Origin: Caenorhabditis remanei
Taxonomy: Eukaryota; Nematoda; Chromadorea; Rhabditida; Rhabditidae
NCBI RefSeq assembly: GCF_010183535.1
Contig: NC_071330.1
Span: forward strand, 14,117,717-14,181,716
Reading direction: 5' to 3'
Length of the DNA stretch: 64,000 nucleotides
Shown: positions 1 to 10,580 of the stretch, in pieces
Layout of the letters: the number at the start of each line of letters is the position of its first letter
How positions within the stretch are numbered: the first letter of the stretch is position 1
Notes under the pieces: model-generated
What the model was told of the DNA's origin: nothing
Databases searched by the model: none
The model's input: the letters and a program-made list of their open reading frames with translations, nothing else
Made by a program: the position numbers and the translations under genes

Positions 1-40
1 AAAAAAAAATTTTTTCAATTTTTTCAAAATTTTTTTGCAG

Positions 41-3000
41 CTGCCGTTCGCCACGTCATCTGCACAAACGACCTCCACTTCTGGAGGCGTCGGGGGGTCT
101 TCAGACTCCGCCCACCCGCCACCACCGCCCTCTTCAAATGGAAATCTTCGGAATTCTCATCAGAATCTCCAAAATCAGAATCACCAGAATTCCCAACAAA
201 ACCATCTTCTGAATCGACATGCGATCAGTGATACGGTAGCGATGGCTGGCGATGATTTGAGTAATGTGCCGGCGGCAGTCATTATACAGTTAGGTAGGTA
301 CTAATTAGTCTAAAAATTCAAAAAAAAAATTCGAAAAAAAAAGTTTTTTTTGAAATTTTTTGTTCAGGATTTTTTTCCCGTCAAACTAACTTCATAATCA
401 CATTCTCCTTGTTGCGAGCTTTCAGAAAAGTATAATCATGCCTATATTCCCTTCAAATGTTGGGTCCTACCACGAAAACTACGGTATGCGCCTTTAAACG
501 TGGAGGGGCACTGTAGTTTTCGTGGTGGGACCCAATTGACACCGAATCGAGGCATGATTATACTTTTCTGAAAGCTGAGAACGAGAGGAAGGTGATGGTG
601 ATAGTAGTTTTGGCTAAAAGTTTGAATTTTTTTGTTCGCTAATTCTAGCCCAAAATGTCGAATTTTCGGGGTTTTTTGTAGTTTTTTGGCAAAAATGTTC
701 ATTTTTAGAAATTCTACCTCGATTAGACGATTCAAATGAGTATAAACATGACTATATTCGCTCCAAATTGGGTCTCAACGCGAAAACTACAATAATCCGA
801 GTTTAAAGGCACATGGACGTCGCCGATGCATTTTTCGATCAAAAATGAGACGCGTCGAATGAGTATAGTCTTGTTGGTTACTGTAGTTTTCATGGTGGGA
901 CCCAACATTTTCTAAAACTACCGTAACTCTGTCAAATTCGTTCCAATTTTTCTGAAAATGAGATATTCAGAATCAGCGCGTCAATACGCTTCGAATAAGT
1001 ATAATCATGCCCATATTCGGATAAATTTGGGTCCCACCACGAAAACTACAGTAACCTGAAAATTCCGTAAATCGTGGTGAGACCCAACTGTCGCCAAACT
1101 TGGGCATGATTATACTTTTCTGAAGCGTCTCAACGAGCTGAATTCAAAAAGTTAAGTTTCGAGGGTCTTGACACAAAATTAACCAGGTTACGGTAGTTTT
1201 AGTGTTTTTTTTTGGTTTTTCGAAGAATTTCGAAAATCTGTAACTTTCTCAGTTTGTGAGATTTTAAAATGTTTTTTGGTTCAAAAGTTAGCAAATTATT
1301 TGGATTTACTCTGAAAATAGAACGAGGAGAATGCGATCTCATGGGTTACTGTAGTTTTCGTAGTGGGACCCGAAATTTTTTGATTTTTCGAAAATTTTCA
1401 AAATTATCGCATGATTATACTTTTCTGAAGCATCTCAACGAGCTGAAAACGATGGTCATGGTTTCAAAAGCGAATGTTTTGAAAAAATCTTCTTCGTTTT
1501 CCAGAAAAAGCGAATCGCACCATCGCGTCCCAAACACTCGAAATCGAGCGCCTCAAATCCTACCAAAACCAACATATGGAGACTCATTTGCTCAAAAAAC
1601 AGTTACAAGACATTGAAAAAGAGATGCGGAGCTCGCGGAGTCGATTCCTCGAGCAACAAGAGCTCCTCGCCGAAATGTCACGTGAAATGGACAATTTGTT
1701 GCGCGAAAAACTGCAAATGCAGCAAAATTTTCAAGATTTGGAGAAAAAATACAAAAAAGCGAAATTCGCGTCGAGGGAATTGGCGAAAATTTTGGAAAAT
1801 GATCTTTGTGGCACGCCGAGTGACGGCTCAGACCGTCGTGGCGCTCCAGAATCCGATGAAGAGGATTCTAGCCTATTCCAACGGTCCCGAAGCCTTTCTA
1901 GGGCTCAAAAAGAGCAAGAATTGCGTCAAAAAGCTGAAAAAATAGTGGAAAAGTCGGAAAATCGAAAATCCGAAGAGCTTATCGATCGATTGATTAATGA
2001 AAACGAATCGCTGATGATCGATTTGGAAAGAGAACGAAAAATGACGGAATCGCTGCAAGATGATCTTGAAAAAAACCGTCGAATGGTTATCGAGAGAGAA
2101 GAGACGCTGGAAGAACTGAAAATGAAATTAAACAAGGCGGAGACGAAAGCGCAACAGTGTGAATCGGATTTGACACGGACGAGTACTGATTTGGCGATGG
2201 AACGGTTGAGGAGTGAAGCGTTAACTGCAGAGTTGCATGAGATTGAGGGCATTTTTAGAAATGTGAGGATTTGGGGGGGGGGGGGGCGGGGAATGGGCGA
2301 AAAATTGGCTGAAAATGGCTGAAAATTGCTGAAACAGATTCACAGCATTGGCAAGTGCGTTCTAATGATAATCGGGTGTTGAAATGGTGATTTTAGCACC
2401 TGATTATCATTAGAGCGCACTTGTCACTTTGACGCGGAAGCTATGCCCAAAATTTCATTTTTAGAAGTTGATGTTATAGCATAACTCGGTTGGTTTCTGT
2501 CGAAAATGAAAAATTCCTCAATTTTTGAAATCAGCGTGTCGAGACGCTTTGAAAGAGTATAATCATGTCTAGGTTTGCTTCAAATTGGGTCCCACCGCGA
2601 AAACTACAGTACCCCACTCTAGGTTACTGTAGTTTTCGTGGTGAGACCCAATTTGAAGCGAATCTGGGCTTGATTATACTCATTCGAAGCGTCTCGGCTC
2701 GCTGAATACGAGTAATCAGGTTTTGTGTGTTTTGAGGGAAATCTGAGAAAGTTATAGTGCTTTTTGTGAGATCTGAAAATTTCAGATTTTTTATTTTTGA
2801 AAAAAAACCTAATTTTTGATAATTTTACGGGTACTGATTTGGCGATGAAACGGTTGAGGATTGAAGCGTTGACTGCAGGGGATTTTTAGAAATGTGAGGA
2901 TTTGGTGGGGGAAAATGGGCGAAAAATGGTTGAAAATTGGCTGAAAATCGGCTGAAAATCGGCTGAAAATCGGCTGAAACAGGTTCACAGCATTGGCAAG

Positions 3001-5774
3001 GGCGTTCTAATGATAATCGGATGTTGGAATTGTTATATGACGATTCTGGAATCCCTCATTATGATTAGAGCGCATTTGTCACTTCGACGCGGAAGCTATG
3101 CCCAAAATTTCATTTTTAAAAGTTGATGTTATAGCATAACTCGGTTGGTTTTTGTTGAAAATTAAAAATTCCTTAATTTTTGAAATCAGCGTGTCGAGAC
3201 GCTTCGAATGAGTATAATCATCACTATTTTTGGAGTAATTTGGGTCTCGACACGAAAACTACAGTAACCCGGTCCGATTACTGTAGTTTTCGTGGTGAGA
3301 CCCAACTTAAGCCAAATCTGGTCATGATTATACTCATTCGAAGCGTCTCAACACGTTGAATACGAGTAATCAGGTTTTGTGGGTTTTGAGGGAAATCTGA
3401 GAAAGTTATGGTGCTTTTTGTGAGATCTGAAAATTTCAGATTTTATTTTTGAAAAAAAACCTAATTTTTGATAATTTTACGGGTACTGATTTGGCGATGA
3501 AACGGTTGAGGATTGAAGCGTTGACTGCAGGGGATTTTTAGAAATGTGAGGATTTGGTGGGGGAAAATGGGCGAAAAATGGTTGAAAATTGGCTGAAAAT
3601 CGGCTGAAAATCGGCTGAAAATCGGCTGAAAATCGGCTGAAACAGGTTCACAGCATTGGCAAGGGCGTTCTAATGATAATCGGATGTTGGAATTGTTATA
3701 TGACGATTCTGGAATCCCTCATTATGATTAGAGCGCATTTGTCACTTCGACGCGGAAGCTATGCCCAAAATTTCATTTTTAAAAGTTGATGTTATAGCAT
3801 AACTCGGTTGGTTTTTGTTGAAAATTAAAAATTCCTTAATTTTTGAAATCAGCGTGTCGAGACGCTTCGAATGAGTATAATCATCACTATTTTTGGAGTA
3901 ATTTGGGTCTCGACACGAAAACTACAGTAACCCGGTCCGATTACTGTAGTTTTCGTGGTGAGACCCAACTTAAGCCAAATCTGGTCATGATTATACTCAT
4001 TCGAAGCGTCTCAACACGTTGAATACGAGTAATCAGGTTTTGTGGGTTTTGAGGGAAATCTGAGAAAGTTATGGTGCTTTTTGTGAGATCTGAAAATTTC
4101 AGATTTTTATTTTTGAAAAAAAACCTAATTTTTGATAATTTTACGGGTACTGATTTGGCGATGAAACGGTTGAGGATTGAAGCGTTGACTGCAGGGGATT
4201 TTTAGAAATGTGAGGATTTGGTGGGGGAAAATGGGCGAAAAATGGTTGAAAATTGGCTGAAAATCGGCTGAAAATCGGCTGAAAATCGGCTGAAACAGGT
4301 TCACAGCATTGGCAAGGGCGTTCTAATGATAATCGGATGTTGGAATTGTTATATGACGATTCTGGAATCCCTCATTATGATTAGAGCGCATTTGTCACTT
4401 TGACGCGGAAGCTATGCCCAAAATTTCATTTACAAGTTGATGTTATAGTAAAACTCGGTCAATCTTAGTCAAAAATTAAAAATTCCTTAATTTTTAAAAT
4501 CAGCGTGTCGAGACGCTTTGAAAGAGTATAATCATAACTAGATTTGCTTGAAATTGGGTCCCACCACGAAAACTACAGTACCCCATTCTAGGTTACTGTA
4601 GTTTTCGTGGTGGGACCCAATTGACACCGAATCTGTGCATGATTATACTTTTCTGAAAGCTGAGACGGAGAGGAAAATGATGATGAGAGTAGTTTTGGCT
4701 GAATTGTTCCGGCCAGGACCTCAACCGGGGTTACTGTACTTTTCGTGGTGGGACCCAAAATCTACCATTTTTTCGATTTTTTTTCAAATCTAGGCATGAT
4801 TATACTCATTCGAAGCGTCTCCACACGCTGAATACGCTAATATCATTAGTTTCGAGATGAAGGTTTAAATTTTTCCGAAAAAAATGTCGAATTCACAAAA
4901 TAGTAAAATGATCGTAACTTGGTCAATTTCGGGACGAGTTTTATAAAATATTGATTTTCAGATTCAGCGTGACGAGAGCTTCCAGAAAAGTATAATCATG
5001 TCTAGGTTTGCGTCAAGTTGGGTCCCACCACGAAAACTACAGTAACCCGAAATTCCCGTAAATCGTGGTGGGACCCAAAACCCACCAAATCTAGGCATGA
5101 TTATACTTTTTCTGAAAGCTCTCAACGTGCTGAAAACTATTATGATGTTGGTTTTTTCGAAAAATGTGAAAATGGAAAAATTTGATCCAAAAAAAATTTT
5201 CAAAAAAAATTTTTTTTTGAATATAGGCATGATTATACTTTTCTGAAAGCTCTCGACGTTCTGAATTCAATTTTTCAGACCCACGCCACAATTCAAGCGT
5301 ACGCCGCCGAAAACGAGCAACTCGAAGATCGATGCCGCGACGCGCATCGACAAATCGTCACGTTGAACTCGAAATTGTGAGTTTTTTTCGAAATTTAAAA
5401 AAAAATTCATTTTTCAAAGAAAATTCAGAAATGAGTGTCCTCTATGCTGTCCTTGAGTGAGTTTCCAGTTTTTCGCGTTGCAATTTTCAGTTTTTTAGAA
5501 AACTTTTTTTGCCGAAAAATAGATGATAGTGGTAGATAATAGTGCTTACCGTAACCCATTAACCCAAATTATTTGAAATGTACTGAAAAATTCAAATTTC
5601 CCGCCTAAAATTTAATTATTTTACCTAAAAATAGTTTTTTTTGAAAAAAAAATTTTTTTAAAGAAATTTTTCGAAATTTTTTTCAGAGAAGCCCAAGGAG
5701 TCGACCTGGTGACCACTAAACGGACGCTGCGAACACTCCGTGAGACGAATGAAACGAGAAGTGGACCGTTTTGA
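41..5774 (+). CDS. Coiled-coil protein, 3' portion (5' end outside window)
   Basis: Four exons join with consistent phases: 41-293, 1505-2262, 5279-5376 and 5687-5774 (TGA). The first exon follows a TTTTTTGCAG acceptor, so the protein begins upstream of the window. The first visible exon is Ser/Pro/Asn/Gln-rich and looks disordered. The second is almost entirely charged heptad-like sequence (QLQDIEKEMRSS, ELIDRLINENESL), so a long coiled coil is likely, broken by an acidic Ser-rich linker (ESDEEDSS). The protein ends RETNETRSGPF. I recognise no catalytic domain and cannot name the family; a scaffold or trafficking role is only a guess. The roughly 3-kb intron after 2262 contains tandem copies of the exon 2 end, each with a decoy donor. 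Confidence 0.75.
423..1435. repeat. Palindromic MITE copies (AGTATAATCATG / ACTACAGTAACCC family)
   Basis: Palindromes lie at about 423-575 and 988-1130, with degraded or partial copies at 731-910 and 1330-1430. Each arm begins with CTTTCAGAAAAGTATAATCATG or CTTCGAATGAGTATAATCATG, contains GGGTCCCACCACGAAAACTACAG, and is mirrored on the other side, so the whole element can fold into one hairpin of about 145 bp. This is the commonest repeat in the window. Confidence 0.85.
2183..4800 (+). repeat. Tandem array of ~650-bp units copied from an exon/intron junction
   Basis: The string GTACTGATTTGGCGATG recurs at 2183 (true exon), 2831, 3483 and 4147, giving spacings of 648, 652 and 664 bp. Each downstream copy carries the last part of the coding exon with a deletion of about 22 bp, then the AAATGTGAGG donor junction, a short GGCTGAAAATC run and one palindromic MITE. 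In the coding frame the copies hit a TAG just before the donor, so they are non-coding. The two middle copies are nearly identical, suggesting recent expansion. Confidence 0.9.
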
Positions 5775-6077
5775 TCTACTCGAAGCTCCGCCCCCAAAAA
5801 TGATCTCTTCATGTGTTGTGCTCTTGTGAATATCAGATTTTATTGTGACGAAATGAATGTATTTATTATTATTTTTGACTAGAAAATAGCTTTTCTGGGA
5901 TTTTGATATCAGAATCGTTTTCAGCGTGACGAGAGCTTTCAGAAAAGTATAATCATGCCCAGATTCGGAGAAAGTTGGGTCTCGACACGAAAACTACAGT
6001 AACCCGAAAATTCCGTAAATCGTGACCCAAATTTTTTCCGACTAACGGCATGATTATACTCATTCGAAGCGTATTGA
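4974..6077. repeat. Further palindromic MITE copies flanking the gene's last exons
   Basis: Full palindromes at about 4974-5118 and 5930-6077, plus single arms at about 4735-4820 and 5222-5262. The second full copy lies just past the stop codon of the coiled-coil gene. Confidence 0.8.
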
Positions 6078-6467
6078 CACGCTGATTTTGAATATGTAAT
6101 TTTCAGAGGAATTGGAGCAAATCTGAAAAAGTTACAGTAGTTTGAAACTTTTGGGATTTTCGAAAAATTTTCGAAAATCTGTAACTTTGTCAGTTTTTGA
6201 AATTTTCAAGTATTTGAGACTTAAAATGTGTGCAAATTGTCGAAATTGTTGGGAACAATAGTTTCGATAAGATCCTGTAGCTATAACTACAGTAATCTGG
6301 AGTTTTCGTGGCGAGACCCATTTTCACTAAATATTTTGAAAATTTTCAGAATATGGCATGATTATAGTCATTCAAAGCGTCTTGTCTTGCTGAGTCTGAA
6401 AAATAGAGTTTCATGAAAGTTGGACAATTTCAAAATAGTTTAAAGTTAGATTTTTAGATTTTTCTCA

Positions 6468-6790
6468 AAAGTGGGCGGAGCTACATGAAAATTGTTAACT
6501 ACAAAAATGTAGCCCTTAAAATTTTCTACATTTTATCAGTTGACAACTTTTTGATATCTCTTCACCCCACCGATATACGTCCCTTCAAAGATAAGGAGGT
6601 AGAGAGTAGGAGGGTGCAGAGAAACGAGACGCTCTAACTGTCTGCGTCTCTCCACAAATGTTTGAAGGGGTGTAACTCGGCGGGGTGAAGAGATATCAAA
6701 AAAGTGAAAACTGTTGAAATGTAGCAAATTTCAAGGGCTACATTTTTGTAGTTGTAAAATATTGGTTAGCTCCGCCCACTTTTGAGATAC
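6468..6790. repeat. ~320-bp inverted-repeat hairpin (family also at 15.6 kb)
   Basis: The left arm begins at a GTGGGCGGAGCTA end and holds GTTGACAACTTTTTGATATC and CTTCACCCCACCG. The right arm is its complement and ends GTTAGCTCCGCCCAC. The centre contains AGAGACGCAGACAG-like sequence. A second copy lies at about 15600-15915 in the opposite orientation. Confidence 0.8.
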
Positions 6791-7254
6791 ACTGCTTAGA
6801 AGTTGGTTTTTTAATTTTTTCCACTTTTTTCATCTTTTTCAAACCTAGTCATGATTATACTCATTCAAACCGTCACCACACGCTGATTCCGAATATCATA
6901 TCAATTTTTGTCCCAAATAATTTTCACCTGAATTCCCATAAGGCAAGGTCATTAATCAAGACAACGGTTGTATGTCCTTCATTGTCCATCGTTCACCGAG
7001 AGAGTATATGGAAAGTGGAGTGGGAAAAGAAAGAGAGAGAGAGAATATTCCACCCATTTAAATTCTACTCACAGTCAGTTACCCCCTCTTCGATGCGTTC
7101 CCGGTTATACGCGTCCCCCCTGTCTTATTGATTTTTTTTGAATTCTACTTTCTATTTTTTTTTATGAAGGTGAGGATTTATTTTGGATCAACAAAAATTA
7201 CCAAATTTTGGGGTGAAAATCCGATTTTCAGAGTGAAAAACTGTAATTCGAAGC

Positions 7255-7640
7255 TGACTGGCGCACCTTCGGCGCGTTTTTTGAAAAAGGTGCATCTGAG
7301 CGATTTTCGACTAGTTTTTGATCGGAAATTTAGTTTTTTTTTCAAGTTTTCAATTATTTAACCTCTTTTATCTTATGATTTCTGCTCAAAAACGACTAAT
7401 TCAAAGAGTCTGGCGCGCCTGAAGCGCGTTTTAGGAAAATGGTGCATCTGACCGATTTCAGACGAGTTTAGGCTAATTTTTTAGACGGAAATTGCGCATT
7501 TTTAGAAATTTCAGCTCTGGACATATTTTTGAACCGTTTTACCCATAGACTTTAGTCCAAAAACTACATTTTCAGATAGTCTGGCGCGCCTGAAGCGCGT
7601 TTTTTTGAAAAACGGTGCATCTGACCGATTTAAAACTGCG
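7255..7640 (+). repeat. GGCGCGCC / GCGCGTTTT motif repeats
   Basis: Three spaced copies of a TCTGGCGCGCC(T/C)...GCGCGTTTTT motif followed by GGTGCATCTGACCGATTT. Similar units recur at about 8885-8935 (reverse) and 16390-16965. Confidence 0.7.
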
Positions 7641-7782
7641 TTTTCCGAATCTTTTTGGAAAAAAACTGCTTAAAACTGATTTTTTGTAGGGTTCAAAGTT
7701 TTTTGATGAGTATTCTCAAGAAAAAATATAAAAAATATTCAGAAATTTTTTATTTATTTTAATTTCCAGACGTCCTAACGGA

Positions 7783-8629
7783 ATGGATGTCGAAACAACA
7801 ACGATTACTGATTTTTATGGAATTATAATTGGTGGAATTTGGTGAAGGACATGCTCTTATGGCTCCCTCTTTACATCGGTGACCTCACCGACAAAACTCA
7901 CGCACCACGGGAGTGCTTTATTGGTAAGATACATTTATATATTTTTCAAAAGATTTCGCCCATTATTCCCCACATTTTGAGCCTAAAACCAAGAAAAACC
8001 ATTGAAAATTCGCAAAGTTACAGATTTTCGAAAATTTTCGAAAACCTCAAAACTTTCAAACTACCGTAACTCGGTCTAGTTTTGTGTTAAACTCAATGAA
8101 ACTTATATTTTTGGATTCAGCGCGTTTCCAGCTTTCAGAAAAGTATAATCATGACTATATTCTGATAATTTTAAATTTCGGGGGTCAGAGACGCAGAGTG
8201 TCTGGTGTCTCTGCGCTCTAACCTCTTACACTAAAACTACCGTAACTCTGTCAGATTTGCTCTGTTTAACATGAAATTCCGATTGAAAGATTCAGCGTGT
8301 CAAGGCGCTTCGAATGAGTATAGTCAAGACAATGTTCTGAAAATTTTTGAAAATTGGCTGTTTTTTTCAGGAGGAGGAATCTACCGATTGCAGCTGGCGG
8401 CAATCCGGCTTGAGTGCCAAGACGTCTTCAACGAGGAGCTCCCAGTCGACTCAGCTCCGTTCTTCCGTCCTGCCGCCTCCCAAAATGGATGGATCAATAA
8501 GGAAAAAAACTAAAGATGTCGGTCATCAATGCCATGAAGCTGCCACAGGAATCAACCAAGACGAATTTTCGCCGCCGCCATCACAGTTTCACCGAATTCA
8601 AGGACGTTTTTCGACCCAGATCCGAATAG
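7783..8629 (+). CDS. Small uncharacterised protein, reading frame interrupted twice
   Basis: An ATG at 7783, 13 bases after a TTTCCAG acceptor, starts a frame reading MDVETTTITDFYGIIIGGI. It hits TGA just after a T3 run near 7838. One base further, the frame continues as KDMLLWLPLYIGDLTDKTH to a donor after 7923. Exon 2 starts at 8371 with matching phase (YRLQLAAIRLECQDVFNEEL). That frame stops at 8511 after an A7 run, while the neighbouring frame continues protein-like (MKLPQESTKTNFRRRHHSF) to TAG at 8627-8629. Each break equals one missing base in a homopolymer, so this may be a decaying gene or an assembly indel. One hydrophobic segment lies near the N-terminus. An AATAAA lies near 8716. 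Function unknown. Confidence 0.5.
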
Positions 8630-8739
8630 CTAATAGCGTTCGGGATCACGAATTCTAACTTTTTGAAAAAAAAATTTTGTAATCAATTTTCTTTTTTATT
8701 TACTCGAATCTTAATGAATAAACTCTTATTTTTATCAAC

Positions 8740-10580
8740 CTGACCTGTTTTTGTTTTTCCCAGTCTGTTTCAGCGGATTTCAGTTATTTTTGGGATTTTA
8801 CAACACAGTTTTTCAGAATATCAGTGTCAGACTATCTAAAAATTGCGATTTCCGCCTAAAAAATTGGTCTAACTCCGTCAGAAATCGGTCAGATGCACCG
8901 TTTTTCAAAAACGCGCCAAGGTGCGCCAGACAGGCTAGTCATAACTCCAGTTCTTGAAACTTTCAGCTGTTTTCATAGGAAAATCCAAACTCCTGGTTGA
9001 ATTCCCAAAATTTTGATAGGTTTTCAAAAAAAAAAGTGTGCAGTGGTGGCCGAGTGGTTGAGGTAGACACTAGGAATCTGAGTACCAGGGTTCGACTCCG
9101 CATACGAGAAAACTTTTTTGTTTTTGCTAATATAGGTAGAAAATGTGTTTGGGATAGGTTTTATGTGCTAAAAATGGTGAAAAAATGGATTTTTTGGCCG
9201 AAAAATTGGTTTTGAACTTCAAGTTTCTTAAAAACCCTTGAAAATAGCGACTAGGACCAAAGTTTTGAAAGGAATTCGAATCTGCAATCAGAATTTTCAT
9301 AAAACTACCAAAACTATGTTTTCAAATTATAAAAAGTTGAGTTTTTGAGCGAAAAATTGGTTTTGAAATTTTTTTTTCAAAGTTTTTCAAAATTGAAAGC
9401 GGTAGGTCAAACTCTCCCTTTCTCATGACTACAATAGTTTCAATATTTCTCTTGTAGTGCAACACATTTGATCTACGGCCGCCGGCGGTAGATCAAATAT
9501 GTTTCGGTGTAGTCATTCTGTGTACCTGGGGGTACATTGTACCCCTGTTTCATTGTACTCCCTCCCCCCTTTTCTTATCTTCACTCATTATTGTTGTCCC
9601 CCCATCCGTCCGACCAGTTGGTGTTGTGTACTATGAACCCATCCCTTCTTCTTTTTCTCCTTCTTATTTTTCTTTTTCATTCTGTGTTCTCTCTTTCTTG
9701 TCTTATTGACGGGAGACGGATTTTTCTTCACCAGACAACTTTTCTGATTTTTCGTGACATTTTTGTTTAGTTGGGAGACTATTTAGCTGAGATTCGTTAT
9801 CCAGGGAATTTCGAACAAGATTATCCGGATTCCAGTTATTCTGTGGGGGTTTTCACGCCGGAAATTTCGAATGTGCGGAAATTTTTTTTTGAAAGTAGCG
9901 GTAGATCCTCCTCCTCCAGATTTTTCCTAATCTTTAGAAAACATTCAATTTTATATTTTAAAAACATTTCCCAATTATTCCCTACATTTTGAGCTTAAAA
10001 CCAAAAAAAACCATTGAAAATTCACAAAGTTATAGATTTTCGAAACTTTTCGAAAATCTTGAAATTTTCAAAATTTCAAACTACCGTAACCCGACGAGTT
10101 TTGAGTTAATATTTATGAAACCTATTATTTTGGATTCAGCGTGCTCTCAGATTTCAGAAAAGTATAATCATGCCTATATTTTGAAAATTTTGAATTTCGG
10201 GGTTAGAGACGCCAACTAAAAACTACCGTAACTTTGTCAAATCTGGTCCGATTGATTCAAACTTAAATTTTTCAAATTCAGCGTGCCAAGACGCTTCAAA
10301 TGAGTATAATCATGACAAGGTTTGCTTCAAGTTGGGTCCCACCACGAAAACTACAGTAACCCAAAATTTTTGCAAATCGCGTCGAGACCCAACTAAACAC
10401 AAACCTAGTCATGATTATACTTTTCTGAAAGCTCTAAACTCACTGAATTCGAAAATTTAAATTTCAGAAGGTTAGAGTCAAAACTGAAAAAGTTACACTG
10501 TTTATTTGGAATTTTTTCAATTTTTTTCAATTTTTTCCCGTTTTTTTCTCTTATTTTCTTGTCAAACTACAACCAACCTG
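8740..10580. other. Intergenic stretch upstream of the first DGAT2-type gene
   Basis: It contains a GGCGCGCC-type remnant (8885-8935), one SINE-like copy (9036-9110), a pyrimidine-rich non-repetitive segment (about 9410-9770) that may be promoter or outron, and MITE copies from about 10090 to 10437. A short frame at 9632 starting MNPSLLLFLLLIF looks like a signal peptide but has nothing convincing after it, so I do not call a gene. Confidence 0.5.
9036..9110 (+). repeat. tRNA-derived SINE-like copy
   Basis: Carries a Ser/Leu-tRNA-like A box (GGTGGCCGAGTGGTT) and a B box (GGGTTCGACTCC), followed after the body by a T-run resembling a pol III terminator. The 5' side is preceded by the family's AATTTTGATAGGTTTTC module. 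The acceptor ends do not pair, so it is not a functional tRNA. This is the reference description for the other copies. Confidence 0.85.

Larger units (their letters stand above)
6078..7768. other. Intergenic stretch: repeats, then a unique GA/CT-rich segment
   Basis: No supported coding exon. It contains degraded MITE arms (about 6290-6390), a large hairpin (6468-6790), and from about 6940 to 7130 a non-repetitive segment with GAGAGAGAG and pyrimidine blocks, which could be a promoter or outron for the gene starting at 7783. From 7255 to 7640 the motif CTGGCGCGCCTGAAGCGCGTTTT recurs in a loose tandem. Confidence 0.6.

Noticed and set aside
8371..8658. The longer open frame beginning EEESTDCSW as the true exon
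   Set aside because: It does not match the phase of the upstream donor at 7923, and its composition is less protein-like than the phase-matched frame.
9537..9770. A possible small secreted protein with a hydrophobic start (MNPSLLLFLLLIF)
   Set aside because: The hydrophobic stretch is pyrimidine-tract DNA, with no domain, no clear exon boundaries and no convincing continuation.
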